Origin: Goodfellowiella coeruleoviolacea
Lineage (GTDB): Bacteria > Actinomycetota > Actinomycetes > Mycobacteriales > Pseudonocardiaceae
Direction: 5' to 3'
NCBI RefSeq assembly: GCF_024171785.1
Contig: NZ_JAMTCK010000019.1
Span: 62,001-126,000, forward strand
DNA length: 64,000 bases
Under the pieces are notes generated by a model. It was given only the letters and a program-made list of their open reading frames with translations, was not told the origin of the DNA and did no database searches. Both the position numbers and the translations under genes were made by a program. Below are positions 16,789-25,114 of this stretch, piece by piece (within the stretch, counting starts at the first letter, position 1; the number at the start of each line of letters is the position of its first letter).

Positions 16789-18138
16789 TCAGCGCCGCCG
16801 GCCTCCGGGCGGCCGCCCCGGGCCGCCGGTGCCGGTCGTGGCCGGCGGCCCGCCGGCGGCCGGGAGGTCGTCGCCGGCGGACGGGCCGCGCCTGGCCGCC
16901 GGGTCGTGGGCGGCCAACAGGGACGCCGGCCGGACCGCGGCGCTGCCGAACCTGGTCCTGGCCTGGTCGGCGGCGCGTTCCGCGTCCCGCCAGCCGTGTT
17001 CCGGCTCGTCCAGCAGGAGTTGCTCACCCGCGTCGTCGTGGTCGACCAGCTGCTCGACGCGCACCCCGATCAGCCGCACCGCCCCGGCCGGCACGTGCTC
17101 GTCCAGCAGCTGGCAGGCGACGCGGTGCACCTCGGTGGTCACGTCCGTGGCCACCAGCAGGGTGTGGGCGCGGGTGATGGTGCGGAAGTCCGCGTACCTG
17201 ACCTTGATCGACACGGTGCGCCCGCGCAGCCGGCGGGACCGCAGCGTGGCCGTGGTCCGCTCGGCCAGCCGCAACAGCTCCCGGCGCAGCAGCTCGCGGT
17301 CGTGCTGGTCGATCTCGAAGGTCTCCTCCGCGCCGATCGACTTCTCCCTGACCTCGGGCCGCACCGCCCTGGCGTCCCGCCCGTTGGCCAGCGCGTGCAG
17401 CTGGTCGGCGACGGCGACACCCAGCGCGCGGCGCAGCCGGGGCAGTGGCGCGGCGGCCACGTCGGCGACCGTGTCCAGGCCGATCCTGGCCAGTTGCTCG
17501 GCGGTGCGCCGGCCAACACCCCACAGCGCGGTCGCCGGCAGCGGGTGCAGGAAGTCGAGCGCCTCGCTGCGCGGCACCACCAGCATGCCGTCCGGCTTGG
17601 CCATGCCCGAGGCGAGTTTGGCCAGGAACTTGGTGGGCGCCACCCCGACCGAGCAGGTGACCCGGTGCGCGGCGAACACCTGCTCGCGGATCTGCTGGCC
17701 GATCTGGGCCGGGGTGCGCCGCAGCCGCCGCAGCGCCCCGCCCACGTCCAGGAACGCCTCGTCCAGGCTCAGCGGTTCGACCAGCGGCGTGATGTCCCGG
17801 AAGATCGCCATCACGCCCTGGGAGACCTCCCGGTAGCTGGAGAACCGGGGCGGGATGAACAGCCCGCCGGGGCACAGCAGCCTGGCCCTGGCCGTGGGCA
17901 TGGCCGAGCGCACCCCGTAGCGGCGGGCCGGGTAGTTGGCGGAGAGCACCACGCCGCGGTTGCCACCGGCCACGATCACCGGCCGATCGCGCAGCTCGGG
18001 GCGGTCCCGCAGTTCCACGGACGCGTAGAAGGCGTCCATGTCCACGTGCAGCACCACGCACCCGGTGTCGTCCGGCCAGTTGCCATCCTTGACCAGGTAC
18101 CGGTCCACGCCACGCGGTAGGTCCCCGCTCCGGCCCAT
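16789..18138 (-). CDS. dinB: DNA polymerase IV (Y-family, DinB)
   Basis: A 449-aa error-prone translesion polymerase. Catalytic motifs are HVDMDAFYASVE (metal-binding Asp) and SLDEAFLDV (Asp-Glu pair). The thumb helix-hairpin-helix LWGVGRRTAEQLARIGL and the little-finger domain (IGAEETFEID) follow. The C-terminal 60 residues are Ala/Gly/Pro/Arg-rich and end in PGRPPGGRRR, with no evident beta-clamp motif there. I chose the ATG at 18138 (MGRSGDL), 9 nt after GAGG; the frame upstream runs through a tandem repeat and a LexA-type box and is unlikely to be translated. SOS control is likely. Confidence 0.93.
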   Translation of the reverse strand: MGRSGDLPRGVDRYLVKDGNWPDDTGCVVLHVDMDAFYASVELRDRPELRDRPVIVAGGNRGVVLSANYPARRYGVRSAMPTARARLLCPGGLFIPPRFSSYREVSQGVMAIFRDITPLVEPLSLDEAFLDVGGALRRLRRTPAQIGQQIREQVFAAHRVTCSVGVAPTKFLAKLASGMAKPDGMLVVPRSEALDFLHPLPATALWGVGRRTAEQLARIGLDTVADVAAAPLPRLRRALGVAVADQLHALANGRDARAVRPEVREKSIGAEETFEIDQHDRELLRRELLRLAERTTATLRSRRLRGRTVSIKVRYADFRTITRAHTLLVATDVTTEVHRVACQLLDEHVPAGAVRLIGVRVEQLVDHDDAGEQLLLDEPEHGWRDAERAADQARTRFGSAAVRPASLLAAHDPAARRGPSAGDDLPAAGGPPATTGTGGPGRPPGGRRR

Positions 18139-18151
18139 CCGACCCCGCCTC

Positions 18152-18281
18152 GCCCGAACCCCGTCCTGCTCGAACCCGGTCCTGCCCCAAACCGGTCCTG
18201 CTCGAACCCCGTCCTGCTCGACCTGGTCTTCCCCGAAACTCGGCCTTGCTCGAAACGTGGCCTTGCCCGCAACTTGACCTT
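18152..18281. repeat. eight 16-17-nt tandem repeats upstream of dinB
   Basis: Units such as gctcgaaccccgtcct, gccccaaaccggtcct and gctcgaaacgtggcctt follow head to tail with period 15-17. Several contain TCGAA or TCGAAC, the left half of the adjacent LexA-type box. The array fills the dinB leader between that box and the start codon. Confidence 0.85.
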
Positions 18282-18283
18282 GC

Positions 18284-18299
18284 TCGAACGCGCGTTCGA
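18284..18299. promoter_or_regulatory. LexA (SOS) box of dinB
   Basis: TCGAACGCGCGTTCGA is a perfect 16-bp palindrome and matches the actinobacterial LexA consensus TCGAAC-N4-GTTCGA exactly. It lies 145 bp upstream of the dinB start codon, the only gene it can serve on the minus strand here. This predicts DNA-damage induction of the polymerase. Confidence 0.85.
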
Positions 18300-18366
18300 T
18301 CACGCGGAGCCTACCAGTCCGCGGTCCTCACCCGACCAGCCACGCCGCGTCCCGCCGCCGGCTCGG

Positions 18367-19194
18367 TCAGGCCGGCACGGTGTGCAGCGCCCCGGCCCGC
18401 TCCAGCAGGGACACGTCCGCCTCTTCCAGGCGGCCGTAGCGCTTGTCACCCCACCACGCCCACTCGGCGTCGTTGGGCGGCGTGCCGGTGGAGTGGTACA
18501 GCGACCAGCCGTAGGCGTAGAAGGCGAACCTCTTGGCCAGCAGGTCCATGCCGTCGAGGTTGGGCGCGCGGTTCTGCGTGTCGTAGGACACCCACCAGGC
18601 GCGGTTGTAGTCCGGCACGACGATGTCGGTCAGCGCGTCCGCGGTGGCGTAGTGGTCGGGGTGGTCTCCGGGATCGGCGTCGCGGTCCCAGTCGGAGGCG
18701 TTCACCCAGGGGTGCGGGTTGGCCGCGTCCGCGCCCTCCTGGTCGAGGATCGCGCGCAGGGTGTCCACCAGGTCGGTCCACCCCGAGTACACGGCGGTGC
18801 CGTCCACCGCGCTCAGGCCGCTGATCTTCTTGTCCCGCAGTTTGCCCAGGGTGTTGTGGCCGGTGGCGGGGAACCCGCTGTCGTCGAGGTTGCCGTCGGG
18901 CAGCCGCAGGAAGTAGCACACCCACTCGTCGGTGCCGTAGCGCCGCACGGCCTTGCCGTTGACCGACACCATGCCCGCGGTGACCGGCTTCGGCGACATC
19001 GCCGCCATGCACGCCTCCACCAGGCCCTTCTCCCGGGCCTGCCACCACCCGTCGGTGCGGCCGGCGTCCCCGGCGGTGGTGACGACCTGCACCACGCGCA
19101 CTCCGGCGGTGTGCAGATCCCAGTAGCGGACATCACCCTGGAACAGCAGTGCGTCGTCCTGGTGCCCACCCACGTAGAACACGACATCAGTCAC
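18367..19194 (-). CDS. PIG-L family deacetylase (LmbE-like)
   Basis: A 275-aa zinc hydrolase of the family that includes MshB and Mca of mycothiol metabolism. The N-terminal GGHQDDALLF gives the His-x-Asp-Asp zinc/catalytic motif (HQDD replaces the usual HPDD). DHPDHYATADAL supplies the second zinc histidine. No signal peptide is seen, so it is cytoplasmic. The GTG at 19194 follows GGGAGGGGATCTCCC, and the frame upstream lacks family similarity. It is not clearly MshB or Mca, because the C-terminal part (VSYDTQNRAPNLDGMD...EWAWWGDKRYG) differs from what I remember of them. Confidence 0.8.
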   Translation of the reverse strand: MTDVVFYVGGHQDDALLFQGDVRYWDLHTAGVRVVQVVTTAGDAGRTDGWWQAREKGLVEACMAAMSPKPVTAGMVSVNGKAVRRYGTDEWVCYFLRLPDGNLDDSGFPATGHNTLGKLRDKKISGLSAVDGTAVYSGWTDLVDTLRAILDQEGADAANPHPWVNASDWDRDADPGDHPDHYATADALTDIVVPDYNRAWWVSYDTQNRAPNLDGMDLLAKRFAFYAYGWSLYHSTGTPPNDAEWAWWGDKRYGRLEEADVSLLERAGALHTVPA

Positions 19195-19699
19195 GGGAGA
19201 TCCCCTCCCCCAGCCGGTGGCTCGTCCGCCCCCTGTCGTCAGGTTGGCACCGCCGCGCCCACCGCCGTCCGAGCGCAGGCACGCCCGTCCAGCGACAATC
19301 ACCCCGCCGGGTGACCACATCCGCGCCGCCCGACGCGCTCCGACCACCGGTCGACCACCGCCGCCACGCGCTGTCCACTGTCCACACTGGACGAAAGGCG
19401 CCCGGCTCCCCCGCTGTCGCCGCCCGCCGCGCGACGGCCGGCGCCCCCGCGGCACGGCCCGACCGACTCCGACCACCCCACCGGCAAACCCCGGGCCCCG
19501 CCGAACCCGAGCACCCGCCGGATTCCGTGAGCCCCCGGACCCAAGCCCCCACCCATCCCAGGGGGGCGACCCCAGGTCCAGCCTATCCACCCCCACCCGC
19601 GCCAGGAAGGCTTCGGGGGCCGCCTGTGGACAGCACGCCGGCCTGTGGACAACCGCGTCCACGATCGGGTGAATCAGCGGCCCGCGTGCTCGGGATGTG
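19195..19699. other. 505-bp gap with DnaA-box-like sites
   Basis: No open frame in this gap has convincing coding character. It holds four DnaA-box-like 9-mers: CTGTCCACT (19371-19379), CTGTCCACA (19378-19386), and in the other orientation TGTGGACAG (19625-19633) and TGTGGACAA (19644-19652). The last is a perfect TTGTCCACA box on the minus strand. It separates the same-strand methyltransferase and PIG-L genes. Confidence 0.5.
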
Positions 19700-20428
19700 C
19701 TACGGGCGGCGCGCCAGCACGTGCAGCCGGGCGGCGATGTCGCGCAGCGGGGGCTGGCGCGCGGCGGCCAGCTCCAGTTCGGCCAGGGCCTCGGTGGCGC
19801 CCGGGGTGGCCTCCAGCACGGAGCCGGGCACCAGGTCGGCCAGCACGCCGTGGCCCTGCACCAGTTCCACGGTCAGCCCCGCCCGACCGACCAGATCGGA
19901 CAGTCCCGCCACGTCGAAGCGGCGCAGCAGCGCCTCACCGGTGTCAGCCCCGACACCGGCCGCGTCCGCCAGCAGCCGGCGCGCGTCCGCCAGCCGGCCG
20001 GCCACCGCGCGCTGCAACACGGCCGCGTACCTGTTGGCGACCAGGATGGACAGCGCGCCGCCGGGCGCGAGCGCGGCGGCCAGCGCCGACACCGCGGCTG
20101 CCGCGTCGTCCACCACCTCCAGCACGCCGTGGCCCAGCACCAGGTCGGCGCCGCCACGCGGGGCGAGTTCGGCCAGGGCGTCGGTGTCGCCCTGCACGGC
20201 GGTGACCCGGTCGCCCACGCCCGCCTCGGCCACCCGGCGCTGCAGGGTGGCCAACGCGTTCGGACTCGGTTCGATCACAAGAACGGAGCAGCCGGCCACG
20301 GCCAGCGGCACCGCCCACCCGCCACTTCCCCCGCCCACGTCGAGAACCTGCGGGGATGTGCCGCCACGGCGCTCGCGCGCGGCGGTCAGCTCGGCGTCGA
20401 GCACCTGATGTACGGCGTCCGGTCGCAT
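19700..20428 (-). CDS. class I SAM-dependent methyltransferase
   Basis: A 242-aa Rossmann-fold methyltransferase. The AdoMet loop is VLDVGGGSGGWAVPLA (about 27-42), followed by the acidic VIEPS end of strand 2 and GDTDAL, and the post-IV motif LVLGHGVLEVVDD. The substrate is not evident. I chose the ATG at 20428 because TAGGCT (20437-20442) sits 8 nt before it, giving a leaderless transcript, and the family fold starts soon after. Divergent from the parA-like gene with only 33 bp between start codons, so the two promoters overlap. Confidence 0.82.
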   Translation of the reverse strand: MRPDAVHQVLDAELTAARERRGGTSPQVLDVGGGSGGWAVPLAVAGCSVLVIEPSPNALATLQRRVAEAGVGDRVTAVQGDTDALAELAPRGGADLVLGHGVLEVVDDAAAAVSALAAALAPGGALSILVANRYAAVLQRAVAGRLADARRLLADAAGVGADTGEALLRRFDVAGLSDLVGRAGLTVELVQGHGVLADLVPGSVLEATPGATEALAELELAAARQPPLRDIAARLHVLARRP

Positions 20429-20455
20429 GGACACAAAGCCTAGAGACCGTAGGCT
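20428..20455 (+). promoter_or_regulatory. promoter of the parA-like gene (leaderless)
   Basis: TGGACA (20428-20433, 5 of 6 to TTGACA), a 16-nt spacer and TAGGCT (20450-20455) are followed after 6 nt by the GTG start. The mirror-image TAGGCT for the divergent methyltransferase lies at 20437-20442 in the same spacer, so the two genes probably compete for or share polymerase. Confidence 0.65.
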
Positions 20456-20461
20456 GCACCC

Positions 20462-21295
20462 GTGCATACGGTCGCTGTGCTGAGCCTCAAGGGTGGCGTG
20501 GGAAAGACGACGGTCGTGCTCGGTCTGGCCTCAGCCGCGCTGCGTCGAGGTATTCGAACCCTGGTCGTCGATCTTGACCCGCAGTGCAACGCCACGGCAA
20601 CCCTGGAACCCGGGGAGACCGAGGCCAGCGTCTACGAGGTGATCGAGGACCCCAAGAAGAGCACCCTGCGGGCCGCCATCGCGCGGAGTTCCTGGGGCGA
20701 GGGGCTGGACGTCCTCCCTGGCTCGGAAGCCGCCGAGTCGCTCAACCACCCCGACCCCGGGGAGAAGCGGCTGGTCAAGCTGCGGCGCGCGCTGAGCTGG
20801 CTCACCGAGGACAGCGCGGACGGCGAGCCGCCCTACCAGCTGGTGCTGTTGGACTGCCCGCCCTCGCTGGGCCAGCTCACCCGGTCGGCGCTGGTGGCGG
20901 CGGACCGCGCGCTGCTGGTGACCGAACCGACCATGTTCGCGGTCGCCGGGGTGCAGCGGGCCTTCGAGGCCGTGCAGAACGAGCGGGAGCAGCACAACGC
21001 GGACCTGCAGCCACTGGGCGTGGTGGTCAACCGGGTCCGGCCGCGCTCGCACGAGCACCAGTTCCGGGTGGACGAACTGCGGGACATCTTCGGGCCGCTG
21101 GTCATGCCGGTGGCGCTGCCCGACCGGCTGGCCGTGCAGCAGGCCCAGGGCGCCTGCCTGCCGATCCACCAGTGGGGCACGCCGGGCGCGCGCGAGGTGG
21201 CGTTGGCGTTCAACCTGCTGCTGGCCCGGGTGCTGCGGGTGAGCCGCAGCCGCCGGCCGCGCAGCCGGGCCGGTGAGGAGGCCGCCGTTGACTGA
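20462..21295 (+). CDS. orphan ParA/Soj-like ATPase
   Basis: A 277-aa deviant Walker ATPase. LKGGVGKTT at the N-terminus contains the signature lysine, DLDPQCNAT is the switch I region and LVLLDCPPSLGQLT is Walker B. The C-terminus is basic (RVSRSRRPRSR) and could bind DNA or membrane. There is no parB or parS beside it, so it is not the chromosome-partition locus. Such orphans position other cargo in several bacteria; the cargo here is unknown. The start GTG is fixed by the leaderless promoter. Confidence 0.85.
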   Translation: MHTVAVLSLKGGVGKTTVVLGLASAALRRGIRTLVVDLDPQCNATATLEPGETEASVYEVIEDPKKSTLRAAIARSSWGEGLDVLPGSEAAESLNHPDPGEKRLVKLRRALSWLTEDSADGEPPYQLVLLDCPPSLGQLTRSALVAADRALLVTEPTMFAVAGVQRAFEAVQNEREQHNADLQPLGVVVNRVRPRSHEHQFRVDELRDIFGPLVMPVALPDRLAVQQAQGACLPIHQWGTPGAREVALAFNLLLARVLRVSRSRRPRSRAGEEAAVD

Positions 21296-21345
21296 GCACC
21301 GGCCGGCGGGTAGCGCACCCGGCGCGATCCGGTGAGGACGGTCCG

Positions 21346-21990
21346 ATGAGCGGCGCCGCCTTGCTCGGCTACGCCCTGGCCGCGTTCCTGCTGACCGTCA
21401 AGCCCGGCCTGGACACCATGCTGGTCCTGCGCAACGTGGTGACGTCCGGGCCCCGGGTGGGTATGGCCAGTGGGGTGGGCATCACCCTGGGCTGCGTGGT
21501 GTGGGGCGCGGCCAGCGTCGCCGGGTTGACCGCGCTGCTGGCCGCCTCCCGGCTGGCCTACGACGTGGTGCGCTTCGCCGGCGCCGGCTACCTGCTCTGG
21601 CTGGGCGGGTCGGCGCTGTGGCGCAGCTGGCGGGACCGGGGCGGGCCGGCGCCCGACAGCGGTCCGGTCGCCGGGCCGGCGCCGGTCACCCCGCTGGTGG
21701 CGCTGCGCACCGGGCTGGTGACCAACCTGCTGAACCCGGCGGTCGGCGTGTTCTACCTCAGCCTGCTGCCCCAGTTCCTGCCCGCCGACGGCGGCGGGGC
21801 GGCCGGCTGGTCGGCGCTGCTGGTGGCCATCCACGTCGGCCTGGGGCTGGTGTGGCAGCTGGTGCTGGTGTGGGCGGCGGGCCGGGCCACGGCCGTGCTG
21901 CGCCGTCCCCGGGTGAAGCGCTGGCTGGATCGGATCACGGCCACCGCGTTGATCGGATTCGGGGTGCGGGTGGCCGTCGAGGGCCGCTAG
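21346..21990 (+). CDS. LysE/RhtB-family amino-acid exporter
   Basis: A 214-aa membrane protein with about six hydrophobic helices. The family features are the N-terminal LLTVKPGLDTMLVLRN (compare the PGP segment of LysE-type exporters) and GASVGITLG-like GVGITLGCVVWGAASVAGL. It probably exports amino acids or related small molecules by proton antiport. It sits between parA and nei in the same direction. The Nei start is 9 nt after its stop, so these may be co-transcribed without a functional link. Confidence 0.85.
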   Translation: MSGAALLGYALAAFLLTVKPGLDTMLVLRNVVTSGPRVGMASGVGITLGCVVWGAASVAGLTALLAASRLAYDVVRFAGAGYLLWLGGSALWRSWRDRGGPAPDSGPVAGPAPVTPLVALRTGLVTNLLNPAVGVFYLSLLPQFLPADGGGAAGWSALLVAIHVGLGLVWQLVLVWAAGRATAVLRRPRVKRWLDRITATALIGFGVRVAVEGR

Positions 21991-21999
21991 GCAGGCGCG

Positions 22000-22797
22000 A
22001 TGCCCGAGGGTGACACGGTGTTCCGCACCGCCCGGCTGCTGGAGCGGGCACTGGCCGGTGGGCTGCTGGTGCACGCCGAACTGCGGCATCCCCGGCTGGT
22101 CGGGGTCGACCTGGCCGGGCACACCGTGCTGGGCGTGCGTTCGGTCGGCAAGCACCTGTTCGTCCGGTTCTCCGCTGGCCTGAGCCTGCACAACCACCTG
22201 CGCCTGGACGGCGGCTGGCAGGTGTACCGGCCGGGCCAGCGCTGGCGGCGGCCGAGCCACCAGGCCCGGGTGGTGCTGCGCACGGCCGAGCGGGAGGCGG
22301 TCGGGTTCCTGCTGCACGACCTGGCGGTGCTGGCCACCGCCGACGAGCCGGAGCTGGTCGGTCACCTCGGGCCCGACCTGCTCGACCCGGAGTGGTCACC
22401 GGGCCACGCGGCCGAGGCGGTGCGCCGGTTCACCGCGGTGCCCGACCGCGAGGTGGGGCTGGTCCTGCTGGACCAGACCGTGCTGGCCGGGGTGGGCAAC
22501 CTGTACAAGACCGAGGTGTGCTTCCTGCTCGGGGTGTCGCCGTGGACCCCGGTGTCCGAAGTGGACGCGGCCAGGGCGGTGGCGCTGTCCCGCACGCTGC
22601 TGCTGCGCAACGCCTGGCGGCCGGAGCAGTCCACCACCGGCGAGGTGGCCAGGGGGCTGCGGCACTGGGTGTACGACCGGGCTGGCCGGCCGTGCCGGCG
22701 CTGCGGCACCCCGGTGCGGGCCGGTGTGCAGGACAGCGGCACCCGGCAGCGCACGACCTGGTTCTGTCCCCGCTGCCAGCCAGGGCCGCGGCCCTGA
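22000..22797 (+). CDS. nei: Fpg/Nei family DNA glycosylase (endonuclease VIII-like)
   Basis: A 265-aa bifunctional DNA glycosylase/AP lyase of base-excision repair. The N-terminus PEGDT carries the catalytic Pro2 (after Met removal) and Glu3. The helix-two-turn-helix is LLDQTVLAGVGNLYKTEVCF, and the C-terminal zinc finger is CRRCGTPV...WFCPRCQ. PEGDT with the Nei-like spacing points to endonuclease VIII (Nei2 type) rather than Fpg. Convergent with the SnoaL-like gene. Confidence 0.9.
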   Translation: MPEGDTVFRTARLLERALAGGLLVHAELRHPRLVGVDLAGHTVLGVRSVGKHLFVRFSAGLSLHNHLRLDGGWQVYRPGQRWRRPSHQARVVLRTAEREAVGFLLHDLAVLATADEPELVGHLGPDLLDPEWSPGHAAEAVRRFTAVPDREVGLVLLDQTVLAGVGNLYKTEVCFLLGVSPWTPVSEVDAARAVALSRTLLLRNAWRPEQSTTGEVARGLRHWVYDRAGRPCRRCGTPVRAGVQDSGTRQRTTWFCPRCQPGPRP

Positions 22798-22814
22798 TGA
22801 GGCGGCGCGGCGGG

Positions 22815-23309
22815 TCAGCCGCGCACGGCGCGCTGGTAGTCGGCCAGCGCGGCCGCGTCGTCGATGCTGCCGTGGTGGTGGAACTGGAGCCAGCGCCCCA
22901 CCGCCGGGTCGTGCCGGAAGTAGCGCGTTGTGCGGATGGACAGCGGGACGACCTGGCCGTCCGGCCGGGTGTACGTGCCGGTCTCCCGGCCGGCGAACAC
23001 GGCGTGGCCGCCGTCGACGTACTCGACGATGTCCCCGAAGGTCACCTCGACCCGGGCGGGGCCGTGGAAGATCCGCCGGTAGAGGTCGGCGATGGCGGGA
23101 CCGCCGCGCAGGATCCCGCCCAGCGGGTTGTTCAGCTGGGCGAGGGGGTGATCGCTCCAGACGCGGCGGAACACGTCCAGGTCACGCTGGTTGAACGCGT
23201 GGTAGAAGGTTTCGAGGGCGGCCCAGGCCCCGTCGACGCCCTGGTCGACGGCCTCGTCGAGCCGGTTGCGGGCGGCCGGCCCGAAGCTGTGCGCACTCGT
23301 GTTGATCAT
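22815..23309 (-). CDS. SnoaL-like/NTF2-fold protein
   Basis: A 164-aa protein with the DUF4440/SnoaL look: a helical start (AALETFYHAFNQRDLDVFRRVWSDHP), ending in strands with GTYTRPDGQVVPLSIRTTRYFRHDPAVGRWLQFHHHGSIDD. Proteins of this fold act as cyclases, isomerases or ligand-binding proteins; no catalytic residues can be assigned. It is divergent from the ArsR-type gene with 73 bp between start codons and is the likely target of that regulator. The ATG at 23309 is the first with family-like sequence after it. Confidence 0.75.
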   Translation of the reverse strand: MINTSAHSFGPAARNRLDEAVDQGVDGAWAALETFYHAFNQRDLDVFRRVWSDHPLAQLNNPLGGILRGGPAIADLYRRIFHGPARVEVTFGDIVEYVDGGHAVFAGRETGTYTRPDGQVVPLSIRTTRYFRHDPAVGRWLQFHHHGSIDDAAALADYQRAVRG

Positions 23310-23382
23310 CGTGTCCCACTCACTCGATCGCGGAGCCGGCGCGGGCCCGGTCCCCGTAGACTGTTTGATGGAGGTCGACCAC

Positions 23383-23820
23383 ATGAGTGTAAGACAAGAA
23401 TCGAACACTGCGCCACCGGCTGATCGGACCCTGTCAGCCAGGGCCCGCAACCTCACCCACGTGCACCCGGCGGACGTGCCGTTGCAGGACGCCCTGGACG
23501 CGCTGGCCGATCCGGTGCGCCGCACCATCGTGCGGGAACTGGCCGCCACCCCGGACTGGACGCGCGCCTGCGGCACGTTCGACCTGCCGGTCACCAAGGC
23601 CACCCGCAGCCACCACTTCGCGGTGTTGCGCGGCGCCGGCCTGATCGAGCAGCGCGACGAGGGGCCGCGCCGGCTCAACCGGCTGCGCCGGGCCGAGTTC
23701 GACGCGCGCTTCCCCGGCCTGCTCGCCCTGGTCCTGGCCGAGCCGGCCGGCACGGCGCCGGCGGAGCCCGCCAGCGACCCTGGCGACGGCGCCTCGGCGG
23801 ACAGCGGCAACGGCGACTAA
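23383..23820 (+). CDS. ArsR-family transcriptional regulator
   Basis: A 145-aa winged-helix protein. The DNA-binding region is [21 protein letters not shown]...[28 protein letters not shown], the standard HTH and wing of ArsR regulators, without an obvious metal-binding cysteine pair. The ATG at 23383 follows GGAGG by 8 nt, and a TAGACT hexamer lies at 23357-23362. It is divergent from the SnoaL-like gene and probably controls it. The C-terminal Ala/Pro/Asp tail is probably disordered. Confidence 0.85.
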   Translation: MSVRQESNTAPPADRTLSARARNLTHVHPADVPLQDALDALADPVRRTIVRELAATPDWTRACGTFDLPVTKATRSHHFAVLRGAGLIEQRDEGPRRLNRLRRAEFDARFPGLLALVLAEPAGTAPAEPASDPGDGASADSGNGD

Positions 23821-23966
23821 GAGCCAGATCACTCGGGCCGGTCGCGTACCGTGACCCCGGCGGTCACCACCGCCGGTGTGGCCGGCGGCCCGGCACGGGC
23901 GCGGGCGGACCGGCCGGGCGCGGGCGGGTGGTGCGGGTACTTCGGGGCAGGGAGAGGCGAACACGC

Positions 23967-25043
23967 GTGGTCTACAAGCAACTGGTCCGTCCAGCACTGT
24001 TCCGGCTGCACGGCGGCGACGCCGAGCGGGTGCACGAGACGACGGTGGGCGCGCTGGCCATGCTGGGCTCGATCCGGTCCCTGGTCGAGTTGGGCCGGCG
24101 GGTGCTGCCGGTGCGCTCGACCGCGCTGGAGCGCACCGTGTTCGGCATCCGCTTCCCCAACCCGGTGGGGCTGGCGGCCGGCATGGACAAGGACGGCCGG
24201 GCGCTGCCCGCCTGGTCGGCGCTGGGTTTCGGGTTCGTCGAGGTCGGCACGGTCACCCGGCACGCCCAGCCGGGCAATCCCCGGCCCCGGCTGTTCCGGC
24301 TGCCCAGCAGCGAGGCCGTGATCAACCGGATGGGGTTCAACAACGCCGGCGCCCAGGCCCTGGCCGACCGGCTGGCCCGGCTCGGCCCGCTGCCCGCGCC
24401 GCTGGGCATCAGCCTGGGCAAGTCCCGGGTCACCCCGGTGGCCGAGGCGGTGGAGGACTACCGCTCCGCGCTGCGCACGCTCTACCCGTACGGCGACTAC
24501 TTCGCGGTGAACGTCAGCTCGCCGAACACCCCCGGGCTGCGTGGTCTGCAGGACCGCGGCGCCCTCACCGAGCTGCTGGCCGAACTCTCCGCCACCGCAG
24601 CCACCCTGGCCCGGCCGCAGGGGGCCAGGGCCAAGCCGCTGCTGGTGAAGATCGCCCCGGACCTGAGCGAGCCGGCCATCGCCGAGGTGGTCGAGGTGTG
24701 CCTGGAGCACGGCGTGAGCGGGCTGATCGCCACGAACACCACGCTCAGCCGGGACGGCGTGGCCGCCAGGGACCGGGCCGCCGCCCAGGAGCAGGGCGGG
24801 CTGAGCGGGCGACCGCTGACCGAGCGGGCCCGGCAGGTGGTGGCGTTCGTGCACGGCGAGACCGGCGGCCGACTGCCGATCATCGGTGTGGGCGGCATCA
24901 TGACCCCGGACGACGCCAGCCGCATGTTCGACGCCGGGGCCAGCCTGGTCCAGCTCTACACCGGCTTCATCTACCAGGGCCCCGGGCTGGTGCGGCGGAT
25001 CAACCGGGCACTGGCCGCGGGCGCGGTGGCGCGCAGCCGGTAG
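23967..25043 (+). CDS. pyrD: dihydroorotate dehydrogenase (quinone), class 2
   Basis: A 358-aa membrane-associated flavoenzyme of pyrimidine biosynthesis that oxidises dihydroorotate to orotate with quinone. Family segments are [20 protein letters not shown], the class 2 catalytic-serine loop in [29 protein letters not shown], and the FMN phosphate site [11 protein letters not shown]...[15 protein letters not shown]. The N-terminal 40 residues form the class 2 membrane-binding helices. The GTG start follows GGGAGAGG. Convergent with the NCS2 permease gene, so pyrimidine synthesis and nucleobase import lie tail to tail. Confidence 0.94.
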   Translation: MVYKQLVRPALFRLHGGDAERVHETTVGALAMLGSIRSLVELGRRVLPVRSTALERTVFGIRFPNPVGLAAGMDKDGRALPAWSALGFGFVEVGTVTRHAQPGNPRPRLFRLPSSEAVINRMGFNNAGAQALADRLARLGPLPAPLGISLGKSRVTPVAEAVEDYRSALRTLYPYGDYFAVNVSSPNTPGLRGLQDRGALTELLAELSATAATLARPQGARAKPLLVKIAPDLSEPAIAEVVEVCLEHGVSGLIATNTTLSRDGVAARDRAAAQEQGGLSGRPLTERARQVVAFVHGETGGRLPIIGVGGIMTPDDASRMFDAGASLVQLYTGFIYQGPGLVRRINRALAAGAVARSR

Positions 25044-25062
25044 CCGGCGCGCCCCGGACCAC

Positions 25063-25089
25063 GGCGACCACGGGTGCCACACCCGCGCC
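25063..25089. terminator. weak hairpin between convergent pyrD and permease
   Basis: CGGGTG-CCA-CACCCG (25071-25085) forms a 6-bp stem with a 3-nt loop, flanked by GGCG and CGCC that can extend it past a bulge. Its place between two convergent stops suggests a terminator, but the structure is modest. Confidence 0.35.
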
Positions 25090-25114
25090 GCGCCCGGCGC
25101 TGGCGGGCTCCGCG

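Noticed and set aside
18139-18303. 55-residue N-terminal extension of DinB
   Set aside because: It is encoded by the tandem repeat, and its GTG start lies directly beside the LexA-type box where the promoter must be. The Y-family domain begins only after 18138.
19371-19652. Chromosomal replication origin
   Set aside because: Only one perfect DnaA box, no AT-rich unwinding region, and no dnaA, dnaN or recF nearby.
19187-19672. Three overlapping frames in the gap between methyltransferase and PIG-L genes
   Set aside because: Skewed Arg/Pro/Gly composition and no start signals; the longest minus-strand one runs into the PIG-L start region.
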